From the NCBI GenBank assembly GCA_902783355.1, contig CACZQQ010000232.1, forward strand, positions 1 to 8,019: DNA of 8,019 nucleotides, read 5' to 3'. A program made the position numbers and the translations under genes. The stretch comes from an uncultured bacterium (GTDB lineage: Bacteria > Verrucomicrobiota > Lentisphaeria > Oligosphaerales > Oligosphaeraceae). The notes below the pieces were generated by a model. That model worked only from the letters and a program-made list of their open reading frames with translations. It did not search any database and was not told where the DNA came from. Of this stretch, positions 1-6,976 are shown in pieces (positions within the stretch are counted from its first letter, which is position 1; each line of letters opens with the position of its first letter).

Positions 1-145
1 AGCCCGCCATCGAGCCGTGGTCCGTCAACGCCACCGCAGGCATGCCGAACTTCGCCGCCTGCTTGACAATGGATTTGACAGACTGGGCGCCGTCCAGAAG
101 GCTGTAGTCCGAATGCGTGTGGAGATGGACGAAGGGGATTGACAT
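1..145 (-). CDS. dnaE: DNA polymerase III subunit alpha, N-terminal fragment (runs off left edge)
   Basis: This is the first 48 codons of the replicative DNA polymerase catalytic subunit; the rest lies beyond the left edge. The start reads [20 protein letters not shown], the classic opening of the DnaE PHP domain, and TDHG follows at residues 41-44. The His-x-His motif (H9, H11) and the Asp-His pair (D42, H43) are metal ligands in active PHP domains. They are intact here, whereas E. coli DnaE is degenerate at the first motif. No other in-frame ATG, GTG or TTG precedes the ATG within the gap to the upstream gene, so the start is secure. It has only a poor Shine-Dalgarno match. The gene follows the MBL-fold gene on the same strand after 36 bases, so the two may be co-transcribed. 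The family call is firm. Whether the protein is a DnaE1 or a DnaE2-type polymerase cannot be told from 48 residues. Confidence 0.9.
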   Translation of the reverse strand, partial: MSIPFVHLHTHSDYSLLDGAQSVKSIVKQAAKFGMPAVALTDHGSMAG

Positions 146-181
146 TCTGCCGTCGCTATTATATATATAAGGTACAGGGGA
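146..181 (-). promoter_or_regulatory. AT-rich spacer with a -10-like TATAAT upstream of dnaE
   Basis: This 36-base gap between the MBL gene and dnaE contains an alternating TA run. On the minus strand it includes a perfect TATAAT (positions 163 to 158), 12 bases before the dnaE ATG. No -35 box is visible at 16-18 bases, and a start site placed by the usual spacing would leave a leader of only about six bases. It could be a weak internal promoter, a near-leaderless start, or simply AT-rich spacer. Confidence is low. Confidence 0.2.
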
Positions 182-1015
182 CTATGCGGTGATGACGCAG
201 CCGTCGTAGCCGACCTGGATGCCGAAGGGGTTGTAGAAGGCCTCCAGGTCCTCGTGCAGGGCGTGGCCGTTGTGGCTGAAGTGGTTGACGTAGACCTGCG
301 TGCGCGCGTCGATGCGCCCCATCTCCTTCAGGCGGTCGCGGACCTCCACGGGCACGTGGCCGCCCATGTGGCCGTCGCGGCATTGCAAGCCCGGCCCGCA
401 GGTGGCGTCCAGGATCACGATGTCCAGCGTGAACGCCTGCTTGGCCAGATACGCCCACGTGCTCTCGGGGAAGTAGCCCGTGTCGTTGCCGATGAGGAGG
501 TGCTTGTCGCCCTGGCGGATGACGTAGATGTTGGCGTTGCCCATCGCGAAGTGGTTGGCGGCCATCATGTGGACGGTCATGTCCTCCTCGGCAATCTCGA
601 ACGGCTCGAAGTTGCGGAGGGCCTGCAGTTTCAGCTGGCGGTCCTTGTCGCCGCACATCAGCTTGGCGCGTATCTCCTGCATTGTGAAGCCGTTGCCGTA
701 GACGGTGAGCCGGTTGTCGGGGTTGAGGACGGCGAAGCCCGGATGGCGGTAGTCGAAGACGTCGGCGTAGAGGTGGTCCTCGTGGGGATGGGTGATGAGG
801 AGGTGGCGGAGGCGCTCGCTGTGCAGCTTGTAGCGGTACTCCTGCGCCATCAGGTCCGGCCCGAAGTCGATGCGGACGCGGTCGTTGAGCTTGTAGGCGG
901 TCCGCAGCCGGATGTCCTTGCCGCCCCTCTCCCATGCCTTGCGGCAGGTCTCGCAGTCGCAGAAGATGGAGGGGATCCCCTCCGCCGCCGCGCTGCCCAG
1001 AATCGTCACTTCCAT
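182..1015 (-). CDS. MBL-fold metallo-hydrolase, PhnP-like
   Basis: This 277-residue protein of the metallo-beta-lactamase fold is probably a cytosolic metal-dependent phosphodiesterase or hydrolase. Visible metal-site motifs, in order, are HPHEDH (H76, H78, D80, H81), H154, the bridging aspartate in NDTG (D178), and H245/H248 in NHFSH. Near the N-terminus, CDCETC (C19, C21, C24) has the Cys-x-Cys-x2-Cys spacing of the structural zinc site of PhnP, the cyclic ribose phosphodiesterase of phosphonate use. The N-terminal GSAAAEGIP also resembles the PhnP/PqqB branch. No phn or pqq genes are nearby, so the substrate is unknown. The ATG is preceded by GAGAGGAG at a good distance (1022-1028), and there is no signal peptide. 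The gene is divergent from accD and lies upstream of dnaE on the same strand. The fold is certain; the exact activity is not. Confidence 0.88.
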   Translation of the reverse strand: MEVTILGSAAAEGIPSIFCDCETCRKAWERGGKDIRLRTAYKLNDRVRIDFGPDLMAQEYRYKLHSERLRHLLITHPHEDHLYADVFDYRHPGFAVLNPDNRLTVYGNGFTMQEIRAKLMCGDKDRQLKLQALRNFEPFEIAEEDMTVHMMAANHFAMGNANIYVIRQGDKHLLIGNDTGYFPESTWAYLAKQAFTLDIVILDATCGPGLQCRDGHMGGHVPVEVRDRLKEMGRIDARTQVYVNHFSHNGHALHEDLEAFYNPFGIQVGYDGCVITA

Positions 1016-1161
1016 TGTTGTTCTCCTCTCGTTGAAGCGTCTTGTCTTGGAAACGCCCTTACTATGATACCGATTTCATTTCGCGACGCCCCTGCCGCGC
1101 GCTTTTGGGGGCTTTCTCGTTTCGGGTTTATAGTACGACAAAGTACATCCACGGAGGCACC
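1016..1161. other. Divergent intergenic region between the MBL gene and accD
   Basis: These 146 bases separate two divergently transcribed units and should hold promoters in both directions. Each end carries a Shine-Dalgarno site: GAGAGGAG for the minus-strand MBL gene (1022-1028) and CGGAGG for accD (1152-1157). For the minus-strand unit I see only weak -10-like words around 1061-1069 (TATCAT, CATAGT), with no matching -35. An open frame runs in from 1042 in phase with accD, but nothing supports translation from there. Confidence 0.6.
1104..1134 (+). promoter_or_regulatory. Candidate accD promoter
   Basis: A -10-like TATAGT lies at 1129-1134, in a locally AT-rich patch 27 bases before the accD ATG. 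That would leave a leader of about 20 bases containing the ribosome binding site. The -35 is poor: TTTGGG or TTGGGG around 1104-1110, at 18-19 bases spacing. Position and composition make it the best promoter candidate in the divergent gap, but this is an inference from a short motif. Confidence 0.3.
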
Positions 1162-2010
1162 ATGGCCCGAGAGACACAGCATTCATCATTCGATCTGCAG
1201 AGGCCCGCCAAGGGCGCCAACCTGCCACCCGACCTCTGGACAAAGTGCAAATCCTGCGGGGAGTCCGTCTACACGCGCGCCCTGGAGGACTGCCTCTACG
1301 TCTGCCCGAACTGCGGCTTCTACCACCCCATGACCGCATGGCAGCGCATCCGCCTCCTCACGGACGACAGCCTCCGCGGCTTCACCGAGACCAACGCCGG
1401 CCTCATCTCCTGCGACCCCCTCCACTTCAACGACGGCGCCTACGCCGAAAAGCTGCTGGAGAGCCGACAGGTCACCGGCCTCAACGAGGCCGTCGTCACC
1501 GGCAAGGCCTATCTGGACGGACAGCGCTACGGCCTGGCGGTCATGGACTTCCGCTTCATGGGCGCCTCGATGGGCTCCGCCGTCGGCGAGAAGATCACGC
1601 GCCTGTGCGAATGGACCACCAAGCGGGAGCTGCCGCTGGTCATCGTCACCGCCTCCGGCGGCGCGCGCATGCAGGAGGGCGCCCTCTCCCTCATGCAGAT
1701 GGCCAAGACCTCCGGCGCCATCATGCGCCACGACGAGGCCGGCCTCCCCCTCATCATCATCCTCACCCACCCCACCACCGGCGGCGTCACCGCCTCCTTC
1801 GCCTCCCTCGGCGACGTCATCCTCGCCGAACCAAACGCCCTCATCGGCTTCGCAGGCCCGCGCGTCATCGAACAGACCACCCACCAGAAGCTGCCCCCCA
1901 ACTTCCAACGCGCCGAATACCTCCTCGCCCACGGATTCGTGGACGCCATCGTGGAGCGCCAGCAGCTGCGCATGACGCTCTCCAACCTATTGCGCATCTT
2001 CGAGAGGTAG
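1162..2010 (+). CDS. accD: Acetyl-CoA carboxylase carboxyltransferase subunit beta
   Basis: AccD forms the carboxyltransferase with AccA. It moves carboxyl from biotin-BCCP to acetyl-CoA, making malonyl-CoA, the first committed step of fatty-acid synthesis. The 282-residue protein has the N-terminal zinc ribbon C29-x2-C32-x15-C48-x2-C51. The crotonase-like core follows, with the family signatures SGGARMQEG and MQMAKTS, then [17 protein letters not shown] and [17 protein letters not shown]. Length is near the E. coli enzyme (about 304), with a shorter tail. I chose the ATG at 1162 because GGAGG sits just before it and MARETQ leads directly into the zinc ribbon. A longer in-frame start at 1042 would add 40 residues unlike the family. 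The gene heads an apparent operon with waaF, whose start lies one base after the accD stop. AccA is not in the window. Arginine codons are almost all CGN. Confidence 0.97.
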   Translation: MARETQHSSFDLQRPAKGANLPPDLWTKCKSCGESVYTRALEDCLYVCPNCGFYHPMTAWQRIRLLTDDSLRGFTETNAGLISCDPLHFNDGAYAEKLLESRQVTGLNEAVVTGKAYLDGQRYGLAVMDFRFMGASMGSAVGEKITRLCEWTTKRELPLVIVTASGGARMQEGALSLMQMAKTSGAIMRHDEAGLPLIIILTHPTTGGVTASFASLGDVILAEPNALIGFAGPRVIEQTTHQKLPPNFQRAEYLLAHGFVDAIVERQQLRMTLSNLLRIFER

Positions 2011-2011
2011 C

Positions 2012-3091
2012 GTGCCCTACATCCCCTCCCTCATCGACCCACGGCCCGCCGGCGCGCAGGCCCGCCCGCCCCTTGCCTTCGAGCCGCGCACAGGCGTCCT
2101 CCTGCGCTCCGTCAACTGGCTGGGCGACCTGCTGATGACGCTGCCCGCCACGTGGCAGCTGAAGCGCCTCCTGCCGGCAGGCACGCCGCTGTGGGCGCTC
2201 TCGCCCGCCGCCCTCGCCCCCGTCTGGCAGGCCGCCCCGTGGATCGACGGCGTCATCCCCTTCGGCGGCCGCCATCCCGACCGCGACGTCTGCGCCGCCG
2301 TGCGCGAACGCCGCTTCGGCCTCGCCGTCGTCATGCCCAACTCCTTCGGCTCCGCCGCCGACGTGTGGAAATGCGGCATCCCGCGCCGCTTCGGCCGCAG
2401 CGGCAACTGGCGCGGCCTCCTGCTGACGGACCGCATCCGCCCCTGGCCGCGCGGAAAGGACGCCCCCAAATGCCATCAACTCTCTTACTATCTTGAACTT
2501 GTCGCCGCCTTCGGCAAGGCCGCCTTCAACGCCGAATACCCGCCCCTGAAAGTCGCCTCCGACTATGCGGAGAGCCTTGGCATACGGAAGGGCGGCGGCT
2601 GGCTGGCGCTCTCGCCCGGCGCCGCCTTCGGTCCCGCAAAGCAGTGGCCGCCAGAAGAATATGCGAAGGTCGCCGCCGTCTGGCTGGCGCACGGCGGCCA
2701 GGTGGTGCTCTTGGGCAGCGCGAAGGACGCCGAAGCCACCGCCGCCGTCAAGGCCCTCCAGCCCGCCTGCCGCAACCTGGCCGGACAGACGAACCTCCCG
2801 CAGCTCATGAGCCTGCTGGCGAACGCGGACGCCGCCCTCGCCAACGACTCCGGCGCCATGCATCTGGCCGCCGCCCTCGGCACCCCCGGCGTCGCCGTCT
2901 TCCTCTCCACCGACAACATCGCCACGGGGCCGCTGGGCGCCCCGTGGGAGCTCTTCGTCGCCGACGTGCTCTGCCGCCCCTGCCTCAAGCGCGAATGCCC
3001 CCGCACAGGCGAGGGCCACTACGCCTGCCGTCGCGCCATCGACGCCGCCAAGGTCGCCGAAACCCTCCTGAAACTGCGGCCGCGGCCATGA
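2012..3091 (+). CDS. waaF: Glycosyltransferase family 9, ADP-heptose:LPS heptosyltransferase II type
   Basis: This 359-residue GT-B glycosyltransferase probably adds heptose from ADP-heptose to the LPS inner core on the cytoplasmic face of the inner membrane. Landmarks are RSVNWLGDLLMTLP at 32-45, including the conserved GD (D39), and SPGAAFGPAKQWP at 201-213, whose lysine K210 matches the sugar-nucleotide-site lysine of the family. They continue with NDSGAMHLA at 279-286 and the WaaF-typical cysteine-rich CRPCLKRECP at 321-330. The GTG at 2012 is the only ATG, GTG or TTG in frame before the conserved core, and GAGAGG at 2002-2007, inside the end of accD, can serve it. The protein therefore has an N-terminal extension of about 27 Pro/Ala-rich residues. 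It follows accD by one base and overlaps the next gene by ATGA, implying translational coupling. Arginine codons are 26 of 26 CGN. Heptosyltransferase I or another GT9 enzyme is less likely, given the cysteine motif. Confidence 0.9.
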   Translation: MPYIPSLIDPRPAGAQARPPLAFEPRTGVLLRSVNWLGDLLMTLPATWQLKRLLPAGTPLWALSPAALAPVWQAAPWIDGVIPFGGRHPDRDVCAAVRERRFGLAVVMPNSFGSAADVWKCGIPRRFGRSGNWRGLLLTDRIRPWPRGKDAPKCHQLSYYLELVAAFGKAAFNAEYPPLKVASDYAESLGIRKGGGWLALSPGAAFGPAKQWPPEEYAKVAAVWLAHGGQVVLLGSAKDAEATAAVKALQPACRNLAGQTNLPQLMSLLANADAALANDSGAMHLAAALGTPGVAVFLSTDNIATGPLGAPWELFVADVLCRPCLKRECPRTGEGHYACRRAIDAAKVAETLLKLRPRP

Positions 3092-4026
3092 GCGCAGGCG
3101 ATGCACAGAAGCTATCGACGCCGCTGCCCCTCCGAGGCGGCGCCGCCCTGCCCTGCCGCCTCCTGCCCGGCCCCATGGAGGCCGTCACCGATGGCGCATG
3201 GATTACGCAACTTACTGCACGCAAATATGTTACATCATGGTGGACGCCGTTCCTGCGGATTTCCACCGGCGTCCCGCGCCCGTCTCGCCTCGCCGCCCAT
3301 CTGAAACCCTTCCTGACGACAGGCCTCCCTTTCATCGCGCAGCTCATGGGGACGGACGGCGCCCTGCTGGCGGAGGCCGCCAACGGACTTTTCGCGGCAG
3401 GCGCCACCGCCGTGGACCTGAACTGCGCCTGCCCGATGGCCGCCGTCACACGCAACGGCGCCGGCGGCGCCTGCCTGCGGAAGCCCGCCTGGATACGGGA
3501 AACCCTCCAGCTCATGCGTGACGCCGTGGGCGACCGCCCCATTGGCGTCAAGGTCCGCATGGGCTGGCAGGACGCGGACGAGTTCGCGCGCGACATCGCG
3601 CCCGCCCTCCGCGAGGCCGCCCCCGATTTCGTCACCGTCCACTTCCGAACGGTCAAGGAGCAGTATCATCCTGTCCCAGATGGACTTGTGCGTCTCGCGG
3701 CCGCCCGCGCCGCCCTCCCCGGCCTGACGCTCGTCGGCTCAGGCGACCTCTTCACGCCGCAGGACATCGTCGCCATGGCGGAGCAATGCGGCGTGGAGGC
3801 CGTGGCGCCCGCCCGCGGCCTCCTGCGGAACCCGCGCCTGCTGGCCGAGACCGCCGCCCTCCTGCGCGGAACGCCCCTCCCGCCCTTCGGCGACGACGAC
3901 CGCCGCGGCTTCCTGGCGGCCTGCGCCGCCGACGGCGCCCCACGCGGCTTCATCCTCCAGATGGCCGCCAACCTCTACGGCAGGGATTCGAGGGAGTTCC
4001 AAGCCGCCGTTCACGGCTTATATTAA
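3088..4026 (+). CDS. dus: tRNA-dihydrouridine synthase, DusC-like
   Basis: This 312-residue FMN enzyme reduces uridine to dihydrouridine in tRNA. It is a TIM barrel: LLPGPMEAVTD (25-35) is the FMN-contacting first strand, and DLNCACP (110-116) carries the expected catalytic cysteine C115. Next come GAGGACL (124-130), VKVRMGW (154-160), VHFRT (184-188), GSGD (217-220) and ARGLLRNP (242-249). Overall wording and length are closest to E. coli DusC (DLNCGCP, GGGATLL, VKVRLGW). Two usually constant spots differ: VHGRT is VHFRT, and GNG(D/E) is GSGD. The ATG overlaps the waaF stop as ATGA and has no clear Shine-Dalgarno site, which fits translational coupling. Longer in-frame upstream starts would lie inside waaF and precede no family homology. 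Family assignment is firm; which tRNA position it modifies is not known. Confidence 0.92.
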   Translation: MSAGDAQKLSTPLPLRGGAALPCRLLPGPMEAVTDGAWITQLTARKYVTSWWTPFLRISTGVPRPSRLAAHLKPFLTTGLPFIAQLMGTDGALLAEAANGLFAAGATAVDLNCACPMAAVTRNGAGGACLRKPAWIRETLQLMRDAVGDRPIGVKVRMGWQDADEFARDIAPALREAAPDFVTVHFRTVKEQYHPVPDGLVRLAAARAALPGLTLVGSGDLFTPQDIVAMAEQCGVEAVAPARGLLRNPRLLAETAALLRGTPLPPFGDDDRRGFLAACAADGAPRGFILQMAANLYGRDSREFQAAVHGLY

Positions 4027-4095
4027 CCAGGCGTTTCGGATGCTTTTACCAACGGAAGGCTGTCGCCCGCGGCAAGGACGCAGATTGGAGAGAAT
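4027..4095 (+). other. Spacer between dus and proB, point of codon-usage change
   Basis: These 69 bases separate two operon-like blocks that differ sharply in codon use. The only gene signal is the proB ribosome binding site near the right end (GGAGAG, 4087-4092). A TATATT word at 4019-4024, overlapping the dus stop, could be a -10, but its partner TTCCAA at 3997-4002 matches only half of a -35. No hairpin followed by a T run is present, so read-through from dus into proB remains possible. Confidence 0.4.
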
Positions 4096-4893
4096 ATGAG
4101 AATAGTTGTCAAGGTCGGGACATCGACCCTCACGCACGGAAGCGGAGACGTGGCCCTCAGGCGAATGGAGAAACTGGTCAGGGTCCTTGCCGACCTTGAA
4201 GGGGCCGGCTATGAAATGGTCCTTGTGAGTTCCGGCGCCATTGCCATCGGGACCGCAAAGCTGGGGCTTCCGGAAAGACCCAGGGAGCTCCGCGTCAAGC
4301 AGGCCGTTGCCGCCGTGGGGCAGTGCCAGATGATGCACCTCTACGACAAGTTCTTCGCGGAATACAACCGAAAAACCGCGCAGATCCTTCTGACCGGCGA
4401 CGATGTCGACGATCCTGAAAGAGAGGCCCATCTCAAGGCCACCTTCACGACGCTGCTCGAGATGGGGGTCGTCCCCGTCATCAACGAAAACGACTCGGTT
4501 TCATCCGCGGAGATCGAATCCGGACAGCACAAGGTCTTCGGAGACAACGACACGCTTTCAGCCATCGTCGCCAAGCTCTGCGGCGCCGATCTCCTCGTGC
4601 TCCTGAGCGACATAGAAGGGCTCTATGATTCCGATCCGAGAAGCAATCCGAAGGCAAGGCTCATTCCCGTGGTGGAAAAGCTGACGCCGGAGATCATGCG
4701 GATGGCGGGCGGCGCCGGCACCTGGAGGGGAACGGGCGGCATGGCCACAAAGCTCTCCGCGGCATCCATCGTCATGCCCGCCGGCTGCGACATGATCATC
4801 ACCAACGGCAAAAAGCCGGAGGCGCTTTACGACATAGCTGAGGGCAAAAGCGTCGGAACGCGTTTCCTGGCCGAGAAGGAGGCACCGCAATGA
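4096..4893 (+). CDS. proB: Glutamate 5-kinase (short form without PUA domain)
   Basis: ProB phosphorylates L-glutamate with ATP to gamma-glutamyl phosphate, the first and usually proline-inhibited step of proline synthesis. The 265-residue protein is a complete amino-acid-kinase domain: KVGTSTL at 6-12, VSSGAIAIG at 44-52, NENDSVS at 130-136, FGDND at 148-152, LLSDIEGLYDSDP at 169-181 and GTGGMATKLSAA at 212-223. It stops where the RNA-binding-like PUA domain of the roughly 367-residue E. coli protein would begin. PUA-less forms are known in several bacterial groups, so this is not a truncation. The ATG at 4096 has GGAGAG just upstream and starts directly on the family's first strand. The gene opens a tight proBAC operon and overlaps proA by ATGA. 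Nine of 14 arginines use AGA/AGG, unlike the genes to the left. Confidence 0.96.
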   Translation: MRIVVKVGTSTLTHGSGDVALRRMEKLVRVLADLEGAGYEMVLVSSGAIAIGTAKLGLPERPRELRVKQAVAAVGQCQMMHLYDKFFAEYNRKTAQILLTGDDVDDPEREAHLKATFTTLLEMGVVPVINENDSVSSAEIESGQHKVFGDNDTLSAIVAKLCGADLLVLLSDIEGLYDSDPRSNPKARLIPVVEKLTPEIMRMAGGAGTWRGTGGMATKLSAASIVMPAGCDMIITNGKKPEALYDIAEGKSVGTRFLAEKEAPQ

Positions 4894-6146
4894 GTAGACT
4901 TGATGACTTGGGTTCTTGCGCCAAGGCCGCCTCGAGGGTTCTTGCGGCCGCCGGAACCGATACCAAAAACAAGGCGCTTCTTGCCATCGCCTCGCAGCTT
5001 GAAGCGCGCGCGGGCGAATGGCTTGCCGCCAACGGAAAGGACATTGCCGCGGCAAAGGGAAACGGCATGACCGATTCCCTGCTCGACAGGCTTACGCTGA
5101 CGGAAGAACGCATAGCGGGAATCGCCAACGGCATCAGAAAGATCGCCGAACTCGACGACCCTGTCGGAAAGATCATCGAGGAATACACAAGGCCCAACGG
5201 GCTGACGATCAAGAAGTGCAGGGTCCCGCTCGGCGTCATCGCCATCATCTTCGAGGCGCGCCCCAATGTCGCCGCCGACTCGGCGGCGCTCTGCCTGAAG
5301 TCGGGCAACGCGTGCATACTGCGCGGAGGGAAGGAGGCGATCCATTCGAACATCTGCGCCGCTGGCATCATGAGGGATGCGCTTGAAAGCGCAGGCCTTC
5401 CCAAAGACTGCATCTGCCTCGTCGACGACACTTCAAGAGAGAGCGCAAAGGAGCTGATGCATCTTGACAGATACGTCGACGTGCTCATCCCCAGGGGCGG
5501 ACCCGGCCTCATCAGGACTGCCGTGCGGGAAGCGAGCGTTCCGGTCATCCAGACCGGAGAGGGCGTATGCCACGTCTATGTCGACAAAAGGGCCGACATC
5601 AAGATGGCGGCGGAGATCCTCTACAACGCAAAGTGCAGCAGACCCTCCGTATGCAATGCGGCGGAATGCGCTCTCATCCATAAGGATGTGCTTGAAGGCT
5701 TCCTGAAGGAGGCGGTCAAGCTCCTGGACAGAAAGAACGTCGAGCTCAGGGCCGACGAGAGAGCCGCGGCGGTCCTGGAGGGCATGGGGCACGATGTCAA
5801 GGCCGCTTCGGACGAAGACTGGGACCGCGAATACGGAGACTACATCCTTGCGGTGAAGACCGTGGGCAGCCTCGATGAGGCGATCGAATTCATCACCGCG
5901 CATTCCACTCTTCACTCGGAGGCGATTGTCACCGAAGACGAAGAGGCCGCGGAGGAATTCATGAACAGGGTCGATGCCGCGGCCGTCTACGTGAACGCCT
6001 CCACAAGGTTTACCGACGGCGGAGAATTCGGCCTCGGCGCGGAGATCGGCATCTCCACCCAGAAGCTTCATGCAAGAGGCCCGATGGGCTTGAACGAACT
6101 GACAAGCTACAAGTATCGCGTCTACGGAAAGGGACAGGTAAGATGA
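4890..6146 (+). CDS. proA: Gamma-glutamyl phosphate reductase
   Basis: ProA reduces gamma-glutamyl phosphate with NADPH to glutamate-5-semialdehyde, which cyclises to pyrroline-5-carboxylate. The 418-residue length equals the family norm (E. coli 417). Signatures are VPLGVIAIIFEARPNV at 112-127, LKSGNACILRGGKEA at 136-150, the catalytic cysteine in RPSVCNA (C255), and FTDGGEFGLGAEIGIST at 374-390, followed by HARGPMGL at 394-401. The start is clear: AGGAGG at 4877-4882, seven bases before the ATG, inside the end of proB. It overlaps proB and proC by ATGA at both ends. The unstable intermediate is thought to pass between ProB and ProA, which fits coupled expression. Twenty of 27 arginines are AGA/AGG. 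It is complete with no frameshift. Confidence 0.97.
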   Translation: MSRLDDLGSCAKAASRVLAAAGTDTKNKALLAIASQLEARAGEWLAANGKDIAAAKGNGMTDSLLDRLTLTEERIAGIANGIRKIAELDDPVGKIIEEYTRPNGLTIKKCRVPLGVIAIIFEARPNVAADSAALCLKSGNACILRGGKEAIHSNICAAGIMRDALESAGLPKDCICLVDDTSRESAKELMHLDRYVDVLIPRGGPGLIRTAVREASVPVIQTGEGVCHVYVDKRADIKMAAEILYNAKCSRPSVCNAAECALIHKDVLEGFLKEAVKLLDRKNVELRADERAAAVLEGMGHDVKAASDEDWDREYGDYILAVKTVGSLDEAIEFITAHSTLHSEAIVTEDEEAAEEFMNRVDAAAVYVNASTRFTDGGEFGLGAEIGISTQKLHARGPMGLNELTSYKYRVYGKGQVR

Positions 6147-6952
6147 CGGACAGGCTTTACGGATTCATAGGCGCCGGCAATATGGGCTCCGCCCTTGCGA
6201 AGGCGGCCGCAAAGGCGGTGGCGCCGGAGCGCATCATGATTTCAAACCGCACGGCGGCAAAGGCCGAGGCCCTGGCAGCGGCGCTCGGAGCAAGGGCCTC
6301 GTCAAATGCGGAGATAGCGGAAAAGGCATACTTCATCTTCCTCGGCGTGAAGCCCCAGATGATCGCAGAGCTGATGGGGGAGATCGCGCCGCGCCTTGCG
6401 AAGAGAACAACCCCCTTCGTCCTTGTAAGCATGCTTGCGGGAGTGAAGGCGGAAAAGATAAGGAAACTGTCAGGGAGGGACGCCCCCGTCATCAGGATAA
6501 TGCCCAACACGCCGTGCTCGGTAGGAGAGGGTGTCATGCTCATCAATACCGACTGCGGAGTCTCCAAAGAGGACGCAAAGGAATTCGTCTCCGCGATGCA
6601 GGCCGCAGGAGGCTTTGTCGAGCTTCCCGAAGAGCTTTTCGATGCGGGCTGCGCGGTCTCGGGCTGCGGCCCCGCCTTTGTTGATATCTTCATGGATGCG
6701 CTCGCCAAAGGCGGAGAGGCCTGCGGGCTCACGGCGGACCAGGCTCTTAGGCTCGCCGCTCTTACGGCAGCGGGTTCCGCAAAGCTCCTTCTTGCAAGCG
6801 GCAAGAGCCCGGAGGAGCTTAAAAAGGCCGTATGCTCACCCGGCGGCGCCACCATTGAAGGCGTCAAAATACTTGAGGCAAGTGACTTCAAGGAAACCGT
6901 CATGAAGGCGGTCGAGGCCGCGTGTGAAAGATCGAAGGCACTCGGAAAGTAG
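6143..6952 (+). CDS. proC: Pyrroline-5-carboxylate reductase
   Basis: ProC reduces pyrroline-5-carboxylate to L-proline with NAD(P)H, the last step of the pathway. The 269-residue protein starts with the Rossmann nucleotide loop GFIGAGNMG (7-15), continues with FLGVKPQ at 66-72 and IRIMPNTPCSVGEG at 117-130, and carries the C-terminal signature SGCGPAFVD (173-181) through AVCSPGGATIEG (229-240). Length matches the family (about 270). The ATG lies in the ATGA overlap with proA; the ribosome site is weak (GGGACAGG, 6131-6138), so coupling to proA is likely. With proB and proA the operon holds all enzymes from glutamate to proline. Eight of 11 arginines are AGA/AGG, so the foreign-looking codon use extends to the end of this gene. 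Downstream is a convergent gene 30 bases away. Confidence 0.97.
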   Translation: MTDRLYGFIGAGNMGSALAKAAAKAVAPERIMISNRTAAKAEALAAALGARASSNAEIAEKAYFIFLGVKPQMIAELMGEIAPRLAKRTTPFVLVSMLAGVKAEKIRKLSGRDAPVIRIMPNTPCSVGEGVMLINTDCGVSKEDAKEFVSAMQAAGGFVELPEELFDAGCAVSGCGPAFVDIFMDALAKGGEACGLTADQALRLAALTAAGSAKLLLASGKSPEELKKAVCSPGGATIEGVKILEASDFKETVMKAVEAACERSKALGK

Positions 6953-6962
6953 TCAGGCGGGC

Positions 6963-6976
6963 GCGCAGACTTGCGC
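6963..6976. terminator. Small hairpin between convergent proC and PHP gene
   Basis: GCGCA and TGCGC pair around a four-base GACT loop, in the 30-base gap between the ends of two convergent genes. An alternative register pairs GGCGC (6960-6964) with GCGCC (6973-6977). Position fits a shared terminator, but neither strand has a T run after the stem. A canonical intrinsic terminator is therefore not supported, and termination could be Rho-dependent or by convergent collision. Confidence 0.2.

Noticed and set aside
1042..1161. In-frame upstream extension of accD from an ATG at 1042
   Set aside because: The added 40 residues do not resemble AccD and have no ribosome site. The ATG at 1162 has GGAGG and leads straight into the zinc ribbon.
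254..1333. Long open frames opposite or across the MBL and accD genes
   Set aside because: High GC and biased third positions keep shadow frames open. They show no family motifs, while the opposing frames hold clear active-site signatures.
2644..3087. Long in-frame upstream extension of dus inside waaF
   Set aside because: It is a shadow frame of waaF with Arg/Pro-rich low-complexity translation. Dus homology begins only after the ATG at 3088.
4096..4893. proB as a truncated pseudogene because it is about 100 residues shorter than E. coli ProB
   Set aside because: The kinase domain is complete and all motifs are intact. It ends cleanly in an overlap with proA, and PUA-less ProB is a known form.
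4028..6959. CAGGCG at 4028-4033 and 6954-6959 as target-site duplication flanking proBAC
   Set aside because: A six-base match in GC-rich DNA is expected by chance, and there are no inverted ends or integrase.
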